From Unio delphinus (lineage: Eukaryota > Mollusca > Bivalvia > Unionida > Unionidae): a stretch of DNA of 64,000 nt. Each line of letters opens with the position of its first letter. The first letter of the stretch is position 1. The notes beneath the pieces were generated by a model that ran no database searches, was not told where the DNA came from, and saw only the letters and a list, made by a program, of their open reading frames with translations. Positions 45,856 to 59,149 of this stretch are shown here, piece by piece. The DNA lies in the NCBI GenBank assembly GCA_029339505.1, contig JAQISU010000155.1, positions 15,825,501-15,889,500 on the forward strand, in the 5' to 3' direction. A program made the position numbers and the translations under genes.

Positions 45856-47320
45856 TGCAACTTTAATTTGGTGTAGGAATACATTGCTGCTAATACTAAT
45901 GAGTGATCTCTCCGTCAGATGCCATTTCTGTACATTTATAGGGTAAAAATAACTTTTTAAAAAAAAAAATTAAAAATTAATTTAAAAAAAAAATAATTTA
46001 ATTTTTTAATTTTTTTTTAAAATTTCCAATTTCTACAGTGAATATACACCAGGTGTCAAAATTTCAGCTGTCTATCATTAATAATAAAATTTTTATAGCA
46101 TATTAAAGTTTCATCAATACTGCCTGTACAGGACATAGACCACAATTAATTTTACTATATGTTCTCTACATATGTTTCTCAGTACTGACCTTTCCACAGT
46201 GTGACAATCAATACAAATCATATGTTAATCTAAAATACCTCCAAAGATGACTTCACGGTGAAAATCTTGTCAGGGGTTGATCGGCATTTTTTTGAGCTGC
46301 AGCACTGTAAACATAGCAGCATGTAAACAGAACACATATTTCACTTCCGGATCATCACCAAGGCCTTATTACTCCATTTGCACTGTCGCCAAATTACACA
46401 CTGACAACCACTCTCTCTGCTCATATTCTCAAGAATAAACAATTACCTTAAATCCCTACCAAATATGGATCAATATAACTCTTCTATCACCACCAAAATG
46501 AGAGAGGAAAAAAGGTTCTAAATATAGACTGGAACTACATTCGTGGGTACTGAACTGGAAGTATTAATTGTGGTGCGATTCCTAACAGGGTTAGACAATT
46601 TCACCTCAATGGACAAAACTTCCATCCATGATCAAATCAATATGTCTGAAATACTTCTGCAAAGTTAGAAGGAATTTCATCAATGAATAGAATAGTTACA
46701 GGCTTTTAGCTGACACCACTGTAACACAAAAACCAGCCCATTCCAAATGGCCGCATGGCAAAAATGCTCAAAACTTAAAGTTTAATTGTGAGTTTATTAA
46801 TCAAGATAATCACTTCAAATAAACTGTAATTAGTTTTTAGTTCTAGCAACAATCTGGAAATTACTAGAAATTAAGCTTCACTGTGAAACTTTCTTAGAAA
46901 ATGTAATTTTAAAAAATGATACATATTTTTATAAAAAAATTTAAATTTAATTTAAATTTTAATAAAAATTTGAAGCTAAAAGTTGACAAAGTTTGTTCTA
47001 TGTCAAAGTCTCTCCATTCCTTTATTATAAACATCAAGGGTTTTCCTTATCAGTTGTGATGCAATAAAACCAGGGTCTGTCAATCAAATGTAACACCCTG
47101 AAATCTGAAATCATCAAAACAAAGGTAGCTAGGGGTACTTAACACCTATATGACAATATATACAGTCATGAAGGGGAGGAACCCTTATGGTAGGCTTCCA
47201 ATCAGATTGAAGAGTTGGTGCAGGAATCTAAAACCTAGCAAGCTTGCCTTTTCCTAGTTATAAAACTGATGGAAAGAGGATAATTCTTGTCATTTACATG
47301 CAGTTATTGTAACGGAAACC

Positions 47321-49315
47321 ATGAAGGGGTACAAGAAGAGGCAGAAAATTTATTTTAAACCTGGAAATATTCCACATAACAAAGGAGTCAGATATCTGAC
47401 GGATGATACTCTACCAATTTCCAGTGCTGCATCAGTCCCAGTGACCAGAAGAATGGAAGCAGACAAGTTCTCACTGATAGCAGTGACAAAGCCGACAAAT
47501 GGGTCTCTTTCATCTGCTCAGGTTCCAGACTCTAATACCAAACCGGGGTCTGCAAAAACTCTACAACCATTATCCAAATCAAAACTGGACCTGAAAAAGA
47601 TAGAATTAAATGAGCAAGATGGAACACGAATCATATGCATGAAAAAAAATGTTGAAATGTGGAATGATATCATTCATCGCCATGGTCATCAATTCGACAT
47701 GTGTGACAGGCCAGAGTTCCAAACTGCTGATGAAATAAAATGGGGACTTGCTTGGAAGCAGACTATGATGTGTAAAAACTGCAGTTTTAAGTCACCAGAG
47801 TACAAGTTATATGAGGAGATAAAAACAGATAAACCTGGGCCAAATCCTGCTGCTGTTAATCTGATGTTTCAAGCTGGACTACAAGATACCCCTATGGGCA
47901 ACACCAGAGCTAGATACTTGCTTGCAGCCACTGACATTCCACCACCTAGCAGATCAACTATGCAAAGAGCATCCAACATTGTAGGCAAAGCAACCGTTGA
48001 GCTCAATGAAATTGATATGACAAACAAACTTAAACTAGTCCGACAGGTTAATGTCATGCGTGGTGTTCAGCATCCTGAACAAATAAATGTTGCTTTTGAT
48101 GCCAGATATAATGCCTTTAGCTTTGGACATGAAAAGAAACCTGGCCAAAGTTCATCACAAGCTGTTGGAATTGCCTGTGAAACTGTAACAGAGAAACAGT
48201 ACATAGTGGGTTGTACAGTAGAAAACAAGCTCTGCTGGACTGGAGCATGGCTGAAGGGGAAAGGTTTTGATGTGAAATGTCCAGGAGGCCATGTTGACTG
48301 CACATCAAATCTGTCACCAGTTGCACCACATTCTAAGTATGAGATGGCAAAAGAAATTGGAAACAAATTTGTGCTGCAAGAGATTCTCATTAAACATGTA
48401 ACTACAGATGGAGATGCACAGGGTGCTGCTGGCTTCCAAGCTGCTTACAGCATTCTGCATCCAATGTGGAAAGTAGAAAGACTGTCAGACCCCATCCATC
48501 TGGGTCGTTCACAGTTCAAACGGTGCAACTCTGCAGTATTTAGTGCCGAAATGTTTCCAGGAATAACAACAAGAGAAGGAAAAAGGCTCAAACAGAAAAT
48601 TATCAGTCAAGACATCAAAGCTCGGTGCAGTTTGATCTTCAAACAACTGATGGAGGATAACAGAGGTGATGTTATAAAAATTAAAGGTCAACTTCCACAA
48701 GTACTGGATGCCACTCTGCGCTGTTATTCAGGGGACTGCTCAAAATGCCGGCGTTATTCCAAGGTTTGTGGGGGAGGAAGTACTAACAACTGGTGGATGC
48801 GATCAGCATACCTAGGCCCTCATAAAGTGATTCATCTTAACATGACAGAAAATGATAAGACAATCCTGTTAGAAGTTCTAAAAATGAAACTCTCCTGTGA
48901 TGCTGTACAAAGACTGCGACTGAATACAAACACACAGAAATGTTAGGCTATGAACAGATCAATCAGTGTTTCCTTACCCAAAAATTTGAACTATTCCAGA
49001 AACTTTGAGGCAAGAGTGCATTCAACAATACACAGACTCAATAATAGCTTGGGATCATCACTGAAAGCCAAGGTGACACACTTGAAAGGTCAACTGTCAT
49101 CAAGGACTTTGCGATCACTGGATACAATGGATAAACGATGCACTTACCATCAGTTGTATCAAAAGAGTCCACAAACTAGGCGACGTCTCCTAGCAAGACG
49201 AGGAAAAATGATCCAGGCTCATCTGAGGTACAGGACTCAGCAAGGCAGTAGAAAGTCTGACTACTGCAAAGGACTTCTGGACAAAAAGGATGATCACTCC
49301 TATGCACAGGTTTAG
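47321..49315 (+). pseudogene. Mutator-like transposase, unit 8 (nonsense at codon 542)
   Basis: It carries the same TAG as unit 7 (48,944-48,946) and the same V556L, F218S and V454I, showing recent duplication or conversion between neighbours. A charge-reversing E-to-K change lies in PHSKYEM. The core remains open for 541 codons. Confidence 0.9.
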
Positions 49316-49410
49316 CCAAGGGACACTGCAGAGAGAAAAGATTGATTTAATTCCATGTGCAACATGAATGTTGTTAAAAGACACAAAAAAGAACACATGG
49401 TACAGAAGGG

Positions 49411-49513
49411 AAAACTGTAGTGGGGAAATCCGTAGGTAACACAACGCATGTTATGTGCAGTTGTGTTACTTACTACCACCTGATGAGACCTATGGAGGGG
49501 TCGAAACAGTTTT
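49411..49513 (+). ncRNA. Hammerhead ribozyme, unit 8
   Basis: As in unit 1, no change in core or stems; predicted cleavage after 49,419. Confidence 0.93.
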
Positions 49514-49907
49514 TCTGACTATGAAGACACAAATAAAGAAATTAAAAAGCAAAATAAATAAATAAATAAGTAAATCAATCAATCAATCAATAAATAAATA
49601 AATCTGTAACAAAATTCTAACATAAAATATAAATAATAAAGAATGAATGAATGAATGAATTAATGAATGCATGAAGGAAGGAAGGAAGGAAGGAAGAAAG
49701 AAAGGAAGAAAAGAATGAATGAATGAATGAATCTAACACAGCACTTTTATACCAGCATGAATGACATACTAAAATAAAGACTACTCTCTCTTTTCTCCTC
49801 CTTACTCACTACATCCATCCATCCATCCATCTTTCAATGCCAGGCATAATTCAACATGGATGTGGGTGGGTGTACAGGATATATAATGATACCTGTATTA
49901 TTCATTG

Positions 49908-50285
49908 TTATGATTTCAACTTCATCATGCAGTCTGGAAAGTCACCATGGCCAATGCAATGCCCATAACCTTTGCAGCACTGCCTATTATTATTGATGGA
50001 ATGCGGTTCTAGATTTAGATGATCCGCATTCACACACAAACTATTATGGCATAAATGGGATGCATCAAGCACCTTTGGAATAGTCAGACTTCTTAACTTG
50101 ACCATTAATGCCAGTCTGTGGACATGCTTTTTCTTCCATGTGTTTGTCTCAGGGTCCCTATATGATAATAGGCCATATAATCCATTGGAAGTTACATTTC
50201 CAGTCCATATTCGACAATCACTATTATGTGCTAGGACAGAATTTAAAGAAATTTTGGCTGACAAGTTTTGAAAAAAAGCCTCCAT
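49908..50285 (-). CDS. His-Cys box endonuclease, unit 8 (intact)
   Basis: The consensus protein with the unit 7/8/9 synonymous variant. Upstream, the change TTTATAGGG (TTTAAAGGG in most copies) is shared with unit 7 only. Confidence 0.85.
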   Translation of the reverse strand: MEAFFQNLSAKISLNSVLAHNSDCRIWTGNVTSNGLYGLLSYRDPETNTWKKKHVHRLALMVKLRSLTIPKVLDASHLCHNSLCVNADHLNLEPHSINNNRQCCKGYGHCIGHGDFPDCMMKLKS

Positions 50286-51752
50286 TGCAACTTTAATTTG
50301 GTGTAGGAATACATTGCTGCTAATACTAATGAGTGATCTCTCCGTCAGATGCCATTTCTGTACATTTATAGGGTAAAAATAACTTTTTAAAAAAAAAAAT
50401 TAAAAATTAATTTTAAAAAAAAATTAATTTAATTTTTTAATTTTTTTTTAAAATTTCCAATTTCTACAGTGAATATACACCAGGTGTCAAAATTTCAGCT
50501 GTCTATCATTAATAATAAAATTTTTATAGCATATTAAAGTTTCATCAATACTGCCTGTACAGGACATAGACCACAATTAATTTTACTATATGTTCTCTAC
50601 ATATATTTCTCAGTACTGACCTTTCCACAGTGTGACAATCAATACAAATCATATGTTAATCTAAAATACCTCCAAAGATGACTTCACGGTGAAAATCTTG
50701 TCAGGGGTTGATCGGCATTTTTTTGAGCTGCAGCACTGTAAACATAGCAGCATGTAAACAGAACACATATTTCACTTCCGGATCATCACCAAGGCCTTAT
50801 TACTCCATTTGCACTGTCGCCAAATTACACACTGACAACCACTCTCTCTGCTCATATTCTCAAGAATAAACAATAACCTTTAAATCCCTACCAAATATGG
50901 ATCAATATAACTCTTCTATCACCACCAAAATGAGAGAGGAAAAAAGGTTCTAAAAATAGACTGGAACTACATTCTCGGGTACTGAACTGGAAGTATTAAT
51001 TGTGGTGCGATTCCTAACAGGGTTAGACAATTTCACCTCAATGGACAAAACTTCCATCCATGATCAAATCAATATGTCTGAAATACTTCTGAAAAGTTTG
51101 AAGGAATTTCATCAATGAATAGAATAGTTACAGGCTTTTAGCTGACACCACTGTAACACAAAAACCAGCCCATTCCAAATGGCCGCATGGCAAAAATGCT
51201 CAAAACTTAAAGTTTAATTGTGAGTTTATTAATCAAGATAATCACTTCAAATAAACTGTAATTAGTTTTTAGTTCTAGCAACAATCTGGAAATTACTAGA
51301 AATTAAGCTTCACTGTGAAACTTTCTTAGAAAATGTAATTTTAAAAAATGATACATATTTTTATAAGAAAATTTAAATTTAATTTAAATTTTAATAAAAA
51401 TTTGAAGCTAAAAGTTGACAAAGTTTGTTCTATGTCAAAGTCTCTCCATTCCTTTATTATAAACATCAAGGGTTTTCCTTATCAGTTGTGATGCAATAAA
51501 ACCAGGGTCTGTCAATCAAATGTAACACCCTGAAATCTGAAATCATCAAAACAAAGGTAGCTAGGGGTACTTAACACCTATATGACAATATATACAGTCA
51601 TGAAGGGGAGGAACCCTTATGGTAGGCTTCCAATCAGATTGAAGAGTTGGTGCAGGAATCTAAAACCTAGCAAGCTTGCCTTTTCCTAGTTATAAAACTG
51701 ATGGAAAGAGGATAATTCTTGTCATTTACATGCAGTTATTGTAACGGAAACC

Positions 51753-53746
51753 ATGAAGGGGTACAAGAAGAGGCAGAAAATTTATTTTAAACCTGGAAAT
51801 ATTCCACATAACAAAGGAGTCAGATATCTGACGGATGATACTCTACCAATTTCCAGTGCTGCATCAGTCCCAGTGACCAGAAGAATGGAAGCAGACAAGT
51901 TCTCACTGATAGCAGTGACAAAGCCGACAAATGGGTCTCTTTCATCTGCTCAGGTTCCAGACTCTAATACCAAATCGGGGTCTGCAAAACTCTACAACCA
52001 TTATCCAAATCAAAACTGGACCTGAAAAAGATAGAATTAAATGAGCAAGATGGAACACGAATCATATGCATGAAAAAAAATGTTGAAATGTGGAATGATA
52101 TCATTCATCGCCATGGTCATCAATTCGACATGTGTGACAGGCCAGAGTACCAAACTGCTGATGAAATAAAATGGGGACTTGCTTGGAAGCAGACTATGAT
52201 GTGTAAAAACTGCAGTTTTAAGTCACCAGAGTACAAGTTATATGAGGAGATAAAAACAGATAAACCTGGGCCAAATCCTGCTGCTGTTAATCTGATGTTT
52301 CAAGCTGGACTACAAGATACCCCTATGGGCAACACCAGAGCTAGATACTTGCTTGCAGCCACTGACATTCCACCACCTAGCAGATCAACTATGCAAAGAG
52401 CATCCAACATTGTAGGCAAAGCAACCGTTGAGCTCAATGAAATTGATATGACAAACAAACTTAAACTAGTCCGACAGGTTAATGTCATGCGTGGTGTTCA
52501 GCATCCTGAACAAATAAATGTTGCTTTTGATGCCAGATATAATGCCTTTAGCTTTGGACATGAAAAGAAACCTGGCCAAAGTTCATCACAAGCTGTTGGA
52601 ATTGCCTGTGAAACTGTAACAGAGAAACAGTACATAGTGGGTTGTACAGTAGAAAACAAGCTCTGCTGGACTGGAGCATGGCTGAAGGGGAAAGGTTTTG
52701 ATGTGAAATGTCCAGGAGGCCATGTTGACTGCACATCAAATCTGTCACCAGTTGCACCACATTCTGAGTATGAGATGGCAAAAGAAATTGGAAACAAATT
52801 TGTGCTGCAAGAGATTCTCATTAAACATGTAACTACAGATGGAGATGCACAGGGTGCTGCTGCCTTCCAAGCTGCTTACAGCATTCTGCATCCAATGTGG
52901 AAAGTAGAAAGACTGTCAGACCCCATCCATCTGGGTCGTTCACAGTTCAAACGGTGCAACTCTGCAGTATTTAGTGCCGAAATGTTTCCAGGAATAACAA
53001 CAAGAGAAGGAAAAAGGCTCAAACAGAAAATTATCAGTCAAGACATCAAAGCTCGGTGCAGTTTGATCTTCAAACAACTGATGGAGGATAACAGAGGTGA
53101 TGTTATAAAAATTAAAGGTCAACTTCCACAAGTACTGGATGCCACTCTGCGCTGTTATTCAGGGGACTGCTCAAAATGCCGGCATTATTCCAAGGTTTGT
53201 GGGGGAGGAAGTACTAACAACTGGTGGATGCGATCAGCATACCTAGGCCCTCATAAAGTGACTTATCTTAACATGACAGAAAATGATAAGACAATCCTGT
53301 TAGAAGTTCTCAAAATGAAACTCTCCTGTGATGCTGTACAAAGACTGCGACTGAATACAAACACACAGAAATGTGAGGCTATGAACTGATCAATCAGTGT
53401 TTCCTTACCCAAAAATGTGAACTATTCCAGAAACTTTGAGGCAAGAGTGCATTCAACAATACACAGACTCAATAATAGCTTGGGATCATCACTGAAAGCC
53501 AAGGTGACACACTTGAAAGGTCAACTGTCATCAAGGACTTTGCGATCACTGGATACAATGGATAAACGATGCACTTACCATCAGTTGTATCAAAAGAGTC
53601 CACAAACTAGGCGACGTCTCCTAGCAAGACGAGGAAAAATGATCCAGGCTCATCTGAGGTACAGGACTCAGCAAGGCAGTAGAAAGTTTGACTACTGCAA
53701 AGGACTTCTGGACAAAAAGGATGATCACTCCTATGCACAGGTTTAG
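51753..53746 (+). pseudogene. Mutator-like transposase, unit 9 (frameshift and nonsense)
   Basis: One A is missing from a run at 51,986-51,989, shifting the frame after about codon 78. A second lesion, AGA to TGA at codon 546 (53,387-53,389), differs from the stop in units 7 and 8. Several further changes (P75S, F133Y, G-to-A in AAAFQ, R478H) make it the most diverged copy. The main open part runs from 52,070. Confidence 0.92.
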
Positions 53747-53841
53747 CCAAGGGACACTTCAGAGAGAAAAGATTGATTTAATTCCATGTGCAACATGAAT
53801 GTTGTTAAAAGACACAAAAAAGAACACATGGTACAGAAGGG

Positions 53842-53944
53842 AAAACTGTAGTGGGGAAATCCGTAGGTAACACAACGCATGTTATGTGCAGTTGTGTTAC
53901 TTACTACCACCTGATGAGACCTATGGAGGGGTCGAAACAGTTTT
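53842..53944 (+). ncRNA. Hammerhead ribozyme, unit 9
   Basis: Unchanged relative to unit 1 although the upstream gene carries two lesions and many substitutions; predicted cleavage after 53,850. Confidence 0.93.
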
Positions 53945-54338
53945 TCTGACTATGAAGACACAAATAAAGAAATTAAAAAGCAAAATAAATAAATAAATAA
54001 GTAAATCAATCAATCAATCAATAAATAAATAAATCTGTAACAAAATTCTAACATAAAATATAAATAATATAGAATGAATGAATGAATGAATTAATGAATG
54101 CATGAAGGAAGAAAGGAAGGAAGGAAGAAAGAAAGGAAGAAAAGAATGAATGAATGAATGAATCTAACACAGCACTTTTATACCAGCATGAATGACATAC
54201 TAAAATAAAGACTACTCTCTCTTTTCTCCTCCTTACTCACTACATCCATCCATCCATCCATCTTTCAATGCCAGGCATAATTCAACATGGATGTGGGTGG
54301 GTGTACAGGATATATCATGATACCTGTATTATTCATTG

Positions 54339-54716
54339 TTATGATTTCAACTTCATCATGCAGTCTGGAAAGTCACCATGGCCAATGCAATGCCCATGAC
54401 CTTTGCAGCACTGCCTATTATTATTGATGGAATGCGGTTCTAGATTTAGATGATCCGCATTCACACACAAACTATTATCGCATAAATGGGATGCATCAAG
54501 CACCTTTGGAATAGTCAGACTTCTTAACTTGACCATTAATGCCAGTCTGTGGACATGCTTTTTCTTCCATGTGTTTGTCTCAGGGTCCCTATATGATAAT
54601 AGGCCATATAATCCATTGGAAGTTACATTTCCAGTCCATATTCGACAATCACTATTATGTGCTAGGACAGAATTTAAAGAAATTTTGGCTGACAAGTTTT
54701 GAAAAAAAGCCTCCAT
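54339..54716 (-). CDS. His-Cys box endonuclease, unit 9 (H80D)
   Basis: The frame is open for 125 codons, but SHLCHN reads SHLCDN (H80D), next to zinc ligand C79 and three residues from catalytic H77, and Y108 is H (KGHGHC). Family members usually have H at this position, so activity may be reduced. Confidence 0.8.
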   Translation of the reverse strand: MEAFFQNLSAKISLNSVLAHNSDCRIWTGNVTSNGLYGLLSYRDPETNTWKKKHVHRLALMVKLRSLTIPKVLDASHLCDNSLCVNADHLNLEPHSINNNRQCCKGHGHCIGHGDFPDCMMKLKS

Positions 54717-56184
54717 TGCAACTTTAATTTGGTGTAGGAATACATTGCTGCTAATACTAATGAGTGATCTCTCCGTCAGATGCCATTTCTGTACATTTAA
54801 AGGGTAAAAATAATTTTTTTTTAAAAAAAAATTAAAAATTAATTTTAAAAAAAAATTAATTTAATTTTTTAATTTTTTTTTAAAATTTCCAATTTCTACA
54901 GTGAATATACACCAGGTGTCAAATTTTCAGCTGTCTATCATTAATAATAAAATTTTTATAGCATATTAAAGTTTCATCAATACTGCCTGTACAGGACATA
55001 GACCACAATTAATTTTACTATATGTTCTCTGCATATATTTCTCAGTACTGACCTTTCCACAGTGTGACAATCAATACAAATCATATGTTAATCTAAAATA
55101 CCTCCAAAGATGACTTCACGGTGAAAATCTTGTCAGGGGTTGATCGGCATTTTTTTGAGCTGCAGCACTGTAAACATAGCAGCATGTAAACAGAACACAT
55201 ATTTCACTTCCGGATCATCACCAAGGCCTTATTACTCCATTTGCACTGTCGCCAAATTACACACTGACAACCACTCTCTCTGCTCATATTCTCAAGAATA
55301 AACAATTACCTTTAAATCCCTACCAAATATGGATCAATATAACTCTTCTATCACCACCAAAATGAGAGAGGAAAAAAGGTTCTAAAAATAGACTGGAACT
55401 ACATTCGTGGGTACTGAACTGGAAGTATTAATAATGGTGCGATTCCTAACAGGGTTAGACAATTTCACCTCAATGGACAAAACTTCCATCCATGATCAAA
55501 TCAATATGTCTGAAATACTTCTGCAAAGTTAGAAGGAATTTCATCAATGAATAGAATAGTTACAGGCTTTTAGCTGACACCACTGTAACACAAAAACCAG
55601 CCCATTCCAAATGGCCGCATGGCAAAAATGCTCAAAACTTAAAGTTTAATTGTGAGTTTATTAATCAAGATAATCACTTCAAATAAACTGTAATTAGTTT
55701 TTAGTTCTAGCAACAATCTGGAAATTACTAGAAATTAAGCTTCACTGTGAAACTTTCTTAGAAAATGAAATTTTAAAAAATGATACATATTTTTATAAAA
55801 AAATTTAAATTTAATTTAAATTTTAATAAAAACTTGAAGCTAAAAGTTGACAAAGTTTGTTCTATGTCAAAGTCTCTCCATTCCTTTATTATAAACATCA
55901 AGGGTTTTCCTTATCAGTTGTGATGCAATAAAACCAGGGTCTGTCAATCAAATGTAACACCCTGAAATCTGAAATCATCAAAACAAAGGTAGCTAGGGGT
56001 ACTTAACACCTATATGACAATATATACAGTCATGAAGGGGAGGAACCCTTATGGTAGGCTTCCAATCAGATTGAAGAGTTGGTGCAGGAATCTAAAACCT
56101 AGCAAGCTTGCCTTTTCCTAGTTATAAAACTGATGGAAAGAGGATAATTCTTGTCATTTACATGCAGTTATTGTAACGGAAACC

Positions 56185-58179
56185 ATGAAGGGGTACAAGA
56201 AGAGGCAGAAAATTTATTTTAAACCTGGAAATATTCCACATAACAAAGGAGTCAGATATCTGACGGATGATACTCTACCAATTTCCAGTGCTGCATCAGT
56301 CCCAGTGACCAGAAGAATGGAAGCAGACGAGTTCTCACTGATAGCAGTGACAAAGCCGACAAATGGGTCTCTTTCATCTGCTCAGGTTCCAGACTCTAAT
56401 ACCAAACCGGGGTCTGCAAAAACTCTACAACCATTATCCAAATCAAAACTGGACCTGAAAAAGATAGAATTAAATGAGCAAGATGGAACACGAATCATAT
56501 GCATGAAAAAAAATGTTGAAATGTGGAATGATATCATTCATCGCCATGGTCATCAATTCGACATGTGTGACAGGCCAGAGTTCCAAACTGCTGATGAAAT
56601 AAAATGGGGACTTGCTTGGAAGCAGACTATGATGTGTAAAAACTGCAGTTTTAAGTCACCAGAGTACAAGTTATATGAGGAGATAAAAACAGATAAACCT
56701 GGGCCAAATCCTGCTGCTGTTAATCTGATGTTTCAAGCTGGACTACAAGATACCCCTATGGGCAACACCAGAGCTAGATACTTGCTTGCAGCCACTGACA
56801 TTCCACCACCTAGCAGATCAACTATGCAAAGAGCATTCAACATTGTAGGCAAAGCAACCGTTGAGCTCAATGAAATTGATATGACAAACAAACTTAAACT
56901 AGTCCGACAGGTTAATGTCATGCGTGGTGTTCAGCATCCTGAACAAATAAATGTTGCTTTTGATGCCAGATATAATGCCTTTAGCTTTGGACATGAAAAG
57001 AAACCTGGCCAAAGTTCATCACAAGCTGTTGGAATTGCCTGTGAAACTGTAACAGAGAAACAGTACATAGTGGGTTGTACAGTAGAAAACAAGCTCTGCT
57101 GGACTGGAGCATGGCTGAAGGGGAAAGGTTTTGATGTGAAATGTCCAGGAGGCCATGTTGACTGCACATCAAATCTGTCACCAGTTGCACCACATTCTGA
57201 GTATGAGATGGCAAAAGAAATTGGAAACAAATTTGTGCTGCAAGAGATTCTCATTAAACATGTAACTACAGATGGAGATGCACAGGGTGCTGCTGGCTTC
57301 CAAGCTGCTTACAGCATTCTGCATCCAATGTGGAAAGTAGAAAGACTGTCAGACCCCATCCATCTGGGTCGTTCACAGTTCAAACGGTGCAACTCTGCAG
57401 TATTTAGTGCCGAAATGTTTCCAGGAATAACAACAAGAGAAGGAAAAAGACTCAAACAGAAAATTATCAGTCAAGACATCAAAGCTCGGTGCAGTTTGAT
57501 CTTCAAACAACTGATGGAGGATAACAGAGGTGATGTTATAAAAGTTAAAGGTCAACTTCCACAAGTACTGGACGCCACTCTGCGCTGTTATTCAGGGGAC
57601 TGCTCAAAATGCCGGCGTTATTCCAAGGTTTGTGGGGGAGGAAGTACTAACAACTGGTGGATGCGATCAGCATACCTAGGCCCTCATAAAGTGACTCATC
57701 TTAACATGACAGAAAATGATAAGACAATCCTGTTAGAAGTTCTCAAAATGAAACTCTCCTGTGATGCTGTACAAAGACTGCGACTGAATACAAACACACA
57801 GAAATGTGAGGCTATGAACAGATCAATCAGTGTTTCCTTACCCAAAAATGTGAACTATTCCAGAAACTTTGAGGCAAGAGTGCATTCAACAATACACAGA
57901 CTCAATAATAGCTTGGGATCATCACTGAAAGCCAAGGTGACACACTTGAAAGGTCAACTGTCATCAAGGACTTTGCGATCACTGGATACAATGGATAAAC
58001 GATGCACTTACCATCAGTTGTATCAAAAGAGTCCACAAACTAGGCGACGTCTCCTAGCAAGACGAGGAAAAATGATCCAGGCTCATCTGAGGTACAGGAC
58101 TCAGCAAGGCAGTAGAAAGTCCGACTACTGCAAAGGACTTCTGGACAAAAAGGATGATCACTCCTATGCACAGGTTTAG
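56185..58179 (+). CDS. Mutator-like transposase, unit 10 (intact)
   Basis: A complete 664-codon frame encoding the consensus with K49E, the same protein as units 6 and 11. Synonymous markers (AGACTC in the KRLKQ region, GTCCGAC near the end) tie its 3' half to unit 5. Confidence 0.88.
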   Translation: MKGYKKRQKIYFKPGNIPHNKGVRYLTDDTLPISSAASVPVTRRMEADEFSLIAVTKPTNGSLSSAQVPDSNTKPGSAKTLQPLSKSKLDLKKIELNEQDGTRIICMKKNVEMWNDIIHRHGHQFDMCDRPEFQTADEIKWGLAWKQTMMCKNCSFKSPEYKLYEEIKTDKPGPNPAAVNLMFQAGLQDTPMGNTRARYLLAATDIPPPSRSTMQRAFNIVGKATVELNEIDMTNKLKLVRQVNVMRGVQHPEQINVAFDARYNAFSFGHEKKPGQSSSQAVGIACETVTEKQYIVGCTVENKLCWTGAWLKGKGFDVKCPGGHVDCTSNLSPVAPHSEYEMAKEIGNKFVLQEILIKHVTTDGDAQGAAGFQAAYSILHPMWKVERLSDPIHLGRSQFKRCNSAVFSAEMFPGITTREGKRLKQKIISQDIKARCSLIFKQLMEDNRGDVIKVKGQLPQVLDATLRCYSGDCSKCRRYSKVCGGGSTNNWWMRSAYLGPHKVTHLNMTENDKTILLEVLKMKLSCDAVQRLRLNTNTQKCEAMNRSISVSLPKNVNYSRNFEARVHSTIHRLNNSLGSSLKAKVTHLKGQLSSRTLRSLDTMDKRCTYHQLYQKSPQTRRRLLARRGKMIQAHLRYRTQQGSRKSDYCKGLLDKKDDHSYAQV

Positions 58180-58274
58180 CCAAGGGACACTGCAGAGAGA
58201 AAAGATTGATTTAATTCCATGTGCAACATGAATGTTGTTAAAAGACACAAAAAAGAACACATGGTACAGAAGGG

Positions 58275-58377
58275 AAAACTGTAGTGGGGAAATCCGTAGG
58301 TAACACAACGCATGTTATGTGCAGTTGTGTTACTTATTACCACCTGATGAGACCTATGGAGGGGTCGAAACAGTTTT
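58275..58377 (+). ncRNA. Hammerhead ribozyme, unit 10
   Basis: Carries the CTTAT variant in stem I (G-C to G-U) as in unit 5, otherwise as unit 1; predicted cleavage after 58,283. Confidence 0.92.
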
Positions 58378-58771
58378 TCTGACTATGAAGACACAAATAA
58401 AGAAATTAAAAAGCAAAATAAATAAATAAATAAGTAAATCAATCAATCAATCAATAAATAAATAAATCTGTAACAAAATTCTAACATAAAATATAAATAA
58501 TAAAGAATGAATGAATGAATGAATTAATGAATGCATGAAGGAAGGAAGGAAGGAAGGAAGAAAGAAAGGAAGAAAAGAATGAATGAATGAATGAATCTAA
58601 CACAGCACTTTTATACCAGCATGAATGACATACTAAAATAAAGACTACTCTCTCTTTTCTCCTCCTTACTCACTACATCCATCCATCCATCCATCTTTCA
58701 ATGCCAGGCATAATTCAACATGGATGTGGGTGGGTGTACAGGATATATAATGATACCTGTATTATTCATTG

Positions 58772-59149
58772 TTATGATTTCAACTTCATCATGCAGTCTG
58801 GAAAGTCACCATGGCCAATGCAATGCCCATAACCTTTGCAGCACTGCCTATTATTATTGATGGAATGCGGTTCTAGATTTAGATGATCCGCATTCACACA
58901 CAAACTATTATGGCATAAATGGGATGCATCAAGCACCTTTGGAATAGTCAGACTTCTTAACTTGACCATTAATGCCAGTCTGTGGACATGCTTTTTCTTC
59001 CATATGTTTGTCTCAGGGTCCCTATATGATAATAGACCATATAATCCATTAGAAGTTACATTTCCAGTCCATATTCGACAATCACTATTATGTGCTAGGA
59101 CAGAATTTAAAGAAATTTTGGCTGACAAGTTTTGAAAAAAAGCCTCCAT
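58772..59149 (-). CDS. His-Cys box endonuclease, unit 10 (intact)
   Basis: Open for 125 codons with one unique substitution, T49I (ETNIWKK), outside the zinc and catalytic motifs. Confidence 0.84.
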   Translation of the reverse strand: MEAFFQNLSAKISLNSVLAHNSDCRIWTGNVTSNGLYGLLSYRDPETNIWKKKHVHRLALMVKLRSLTIPKVLDASHLCHNSLCVNADHLNLEPHSINNNRQCCKGYGHCIGHGDFPDCMMKLKS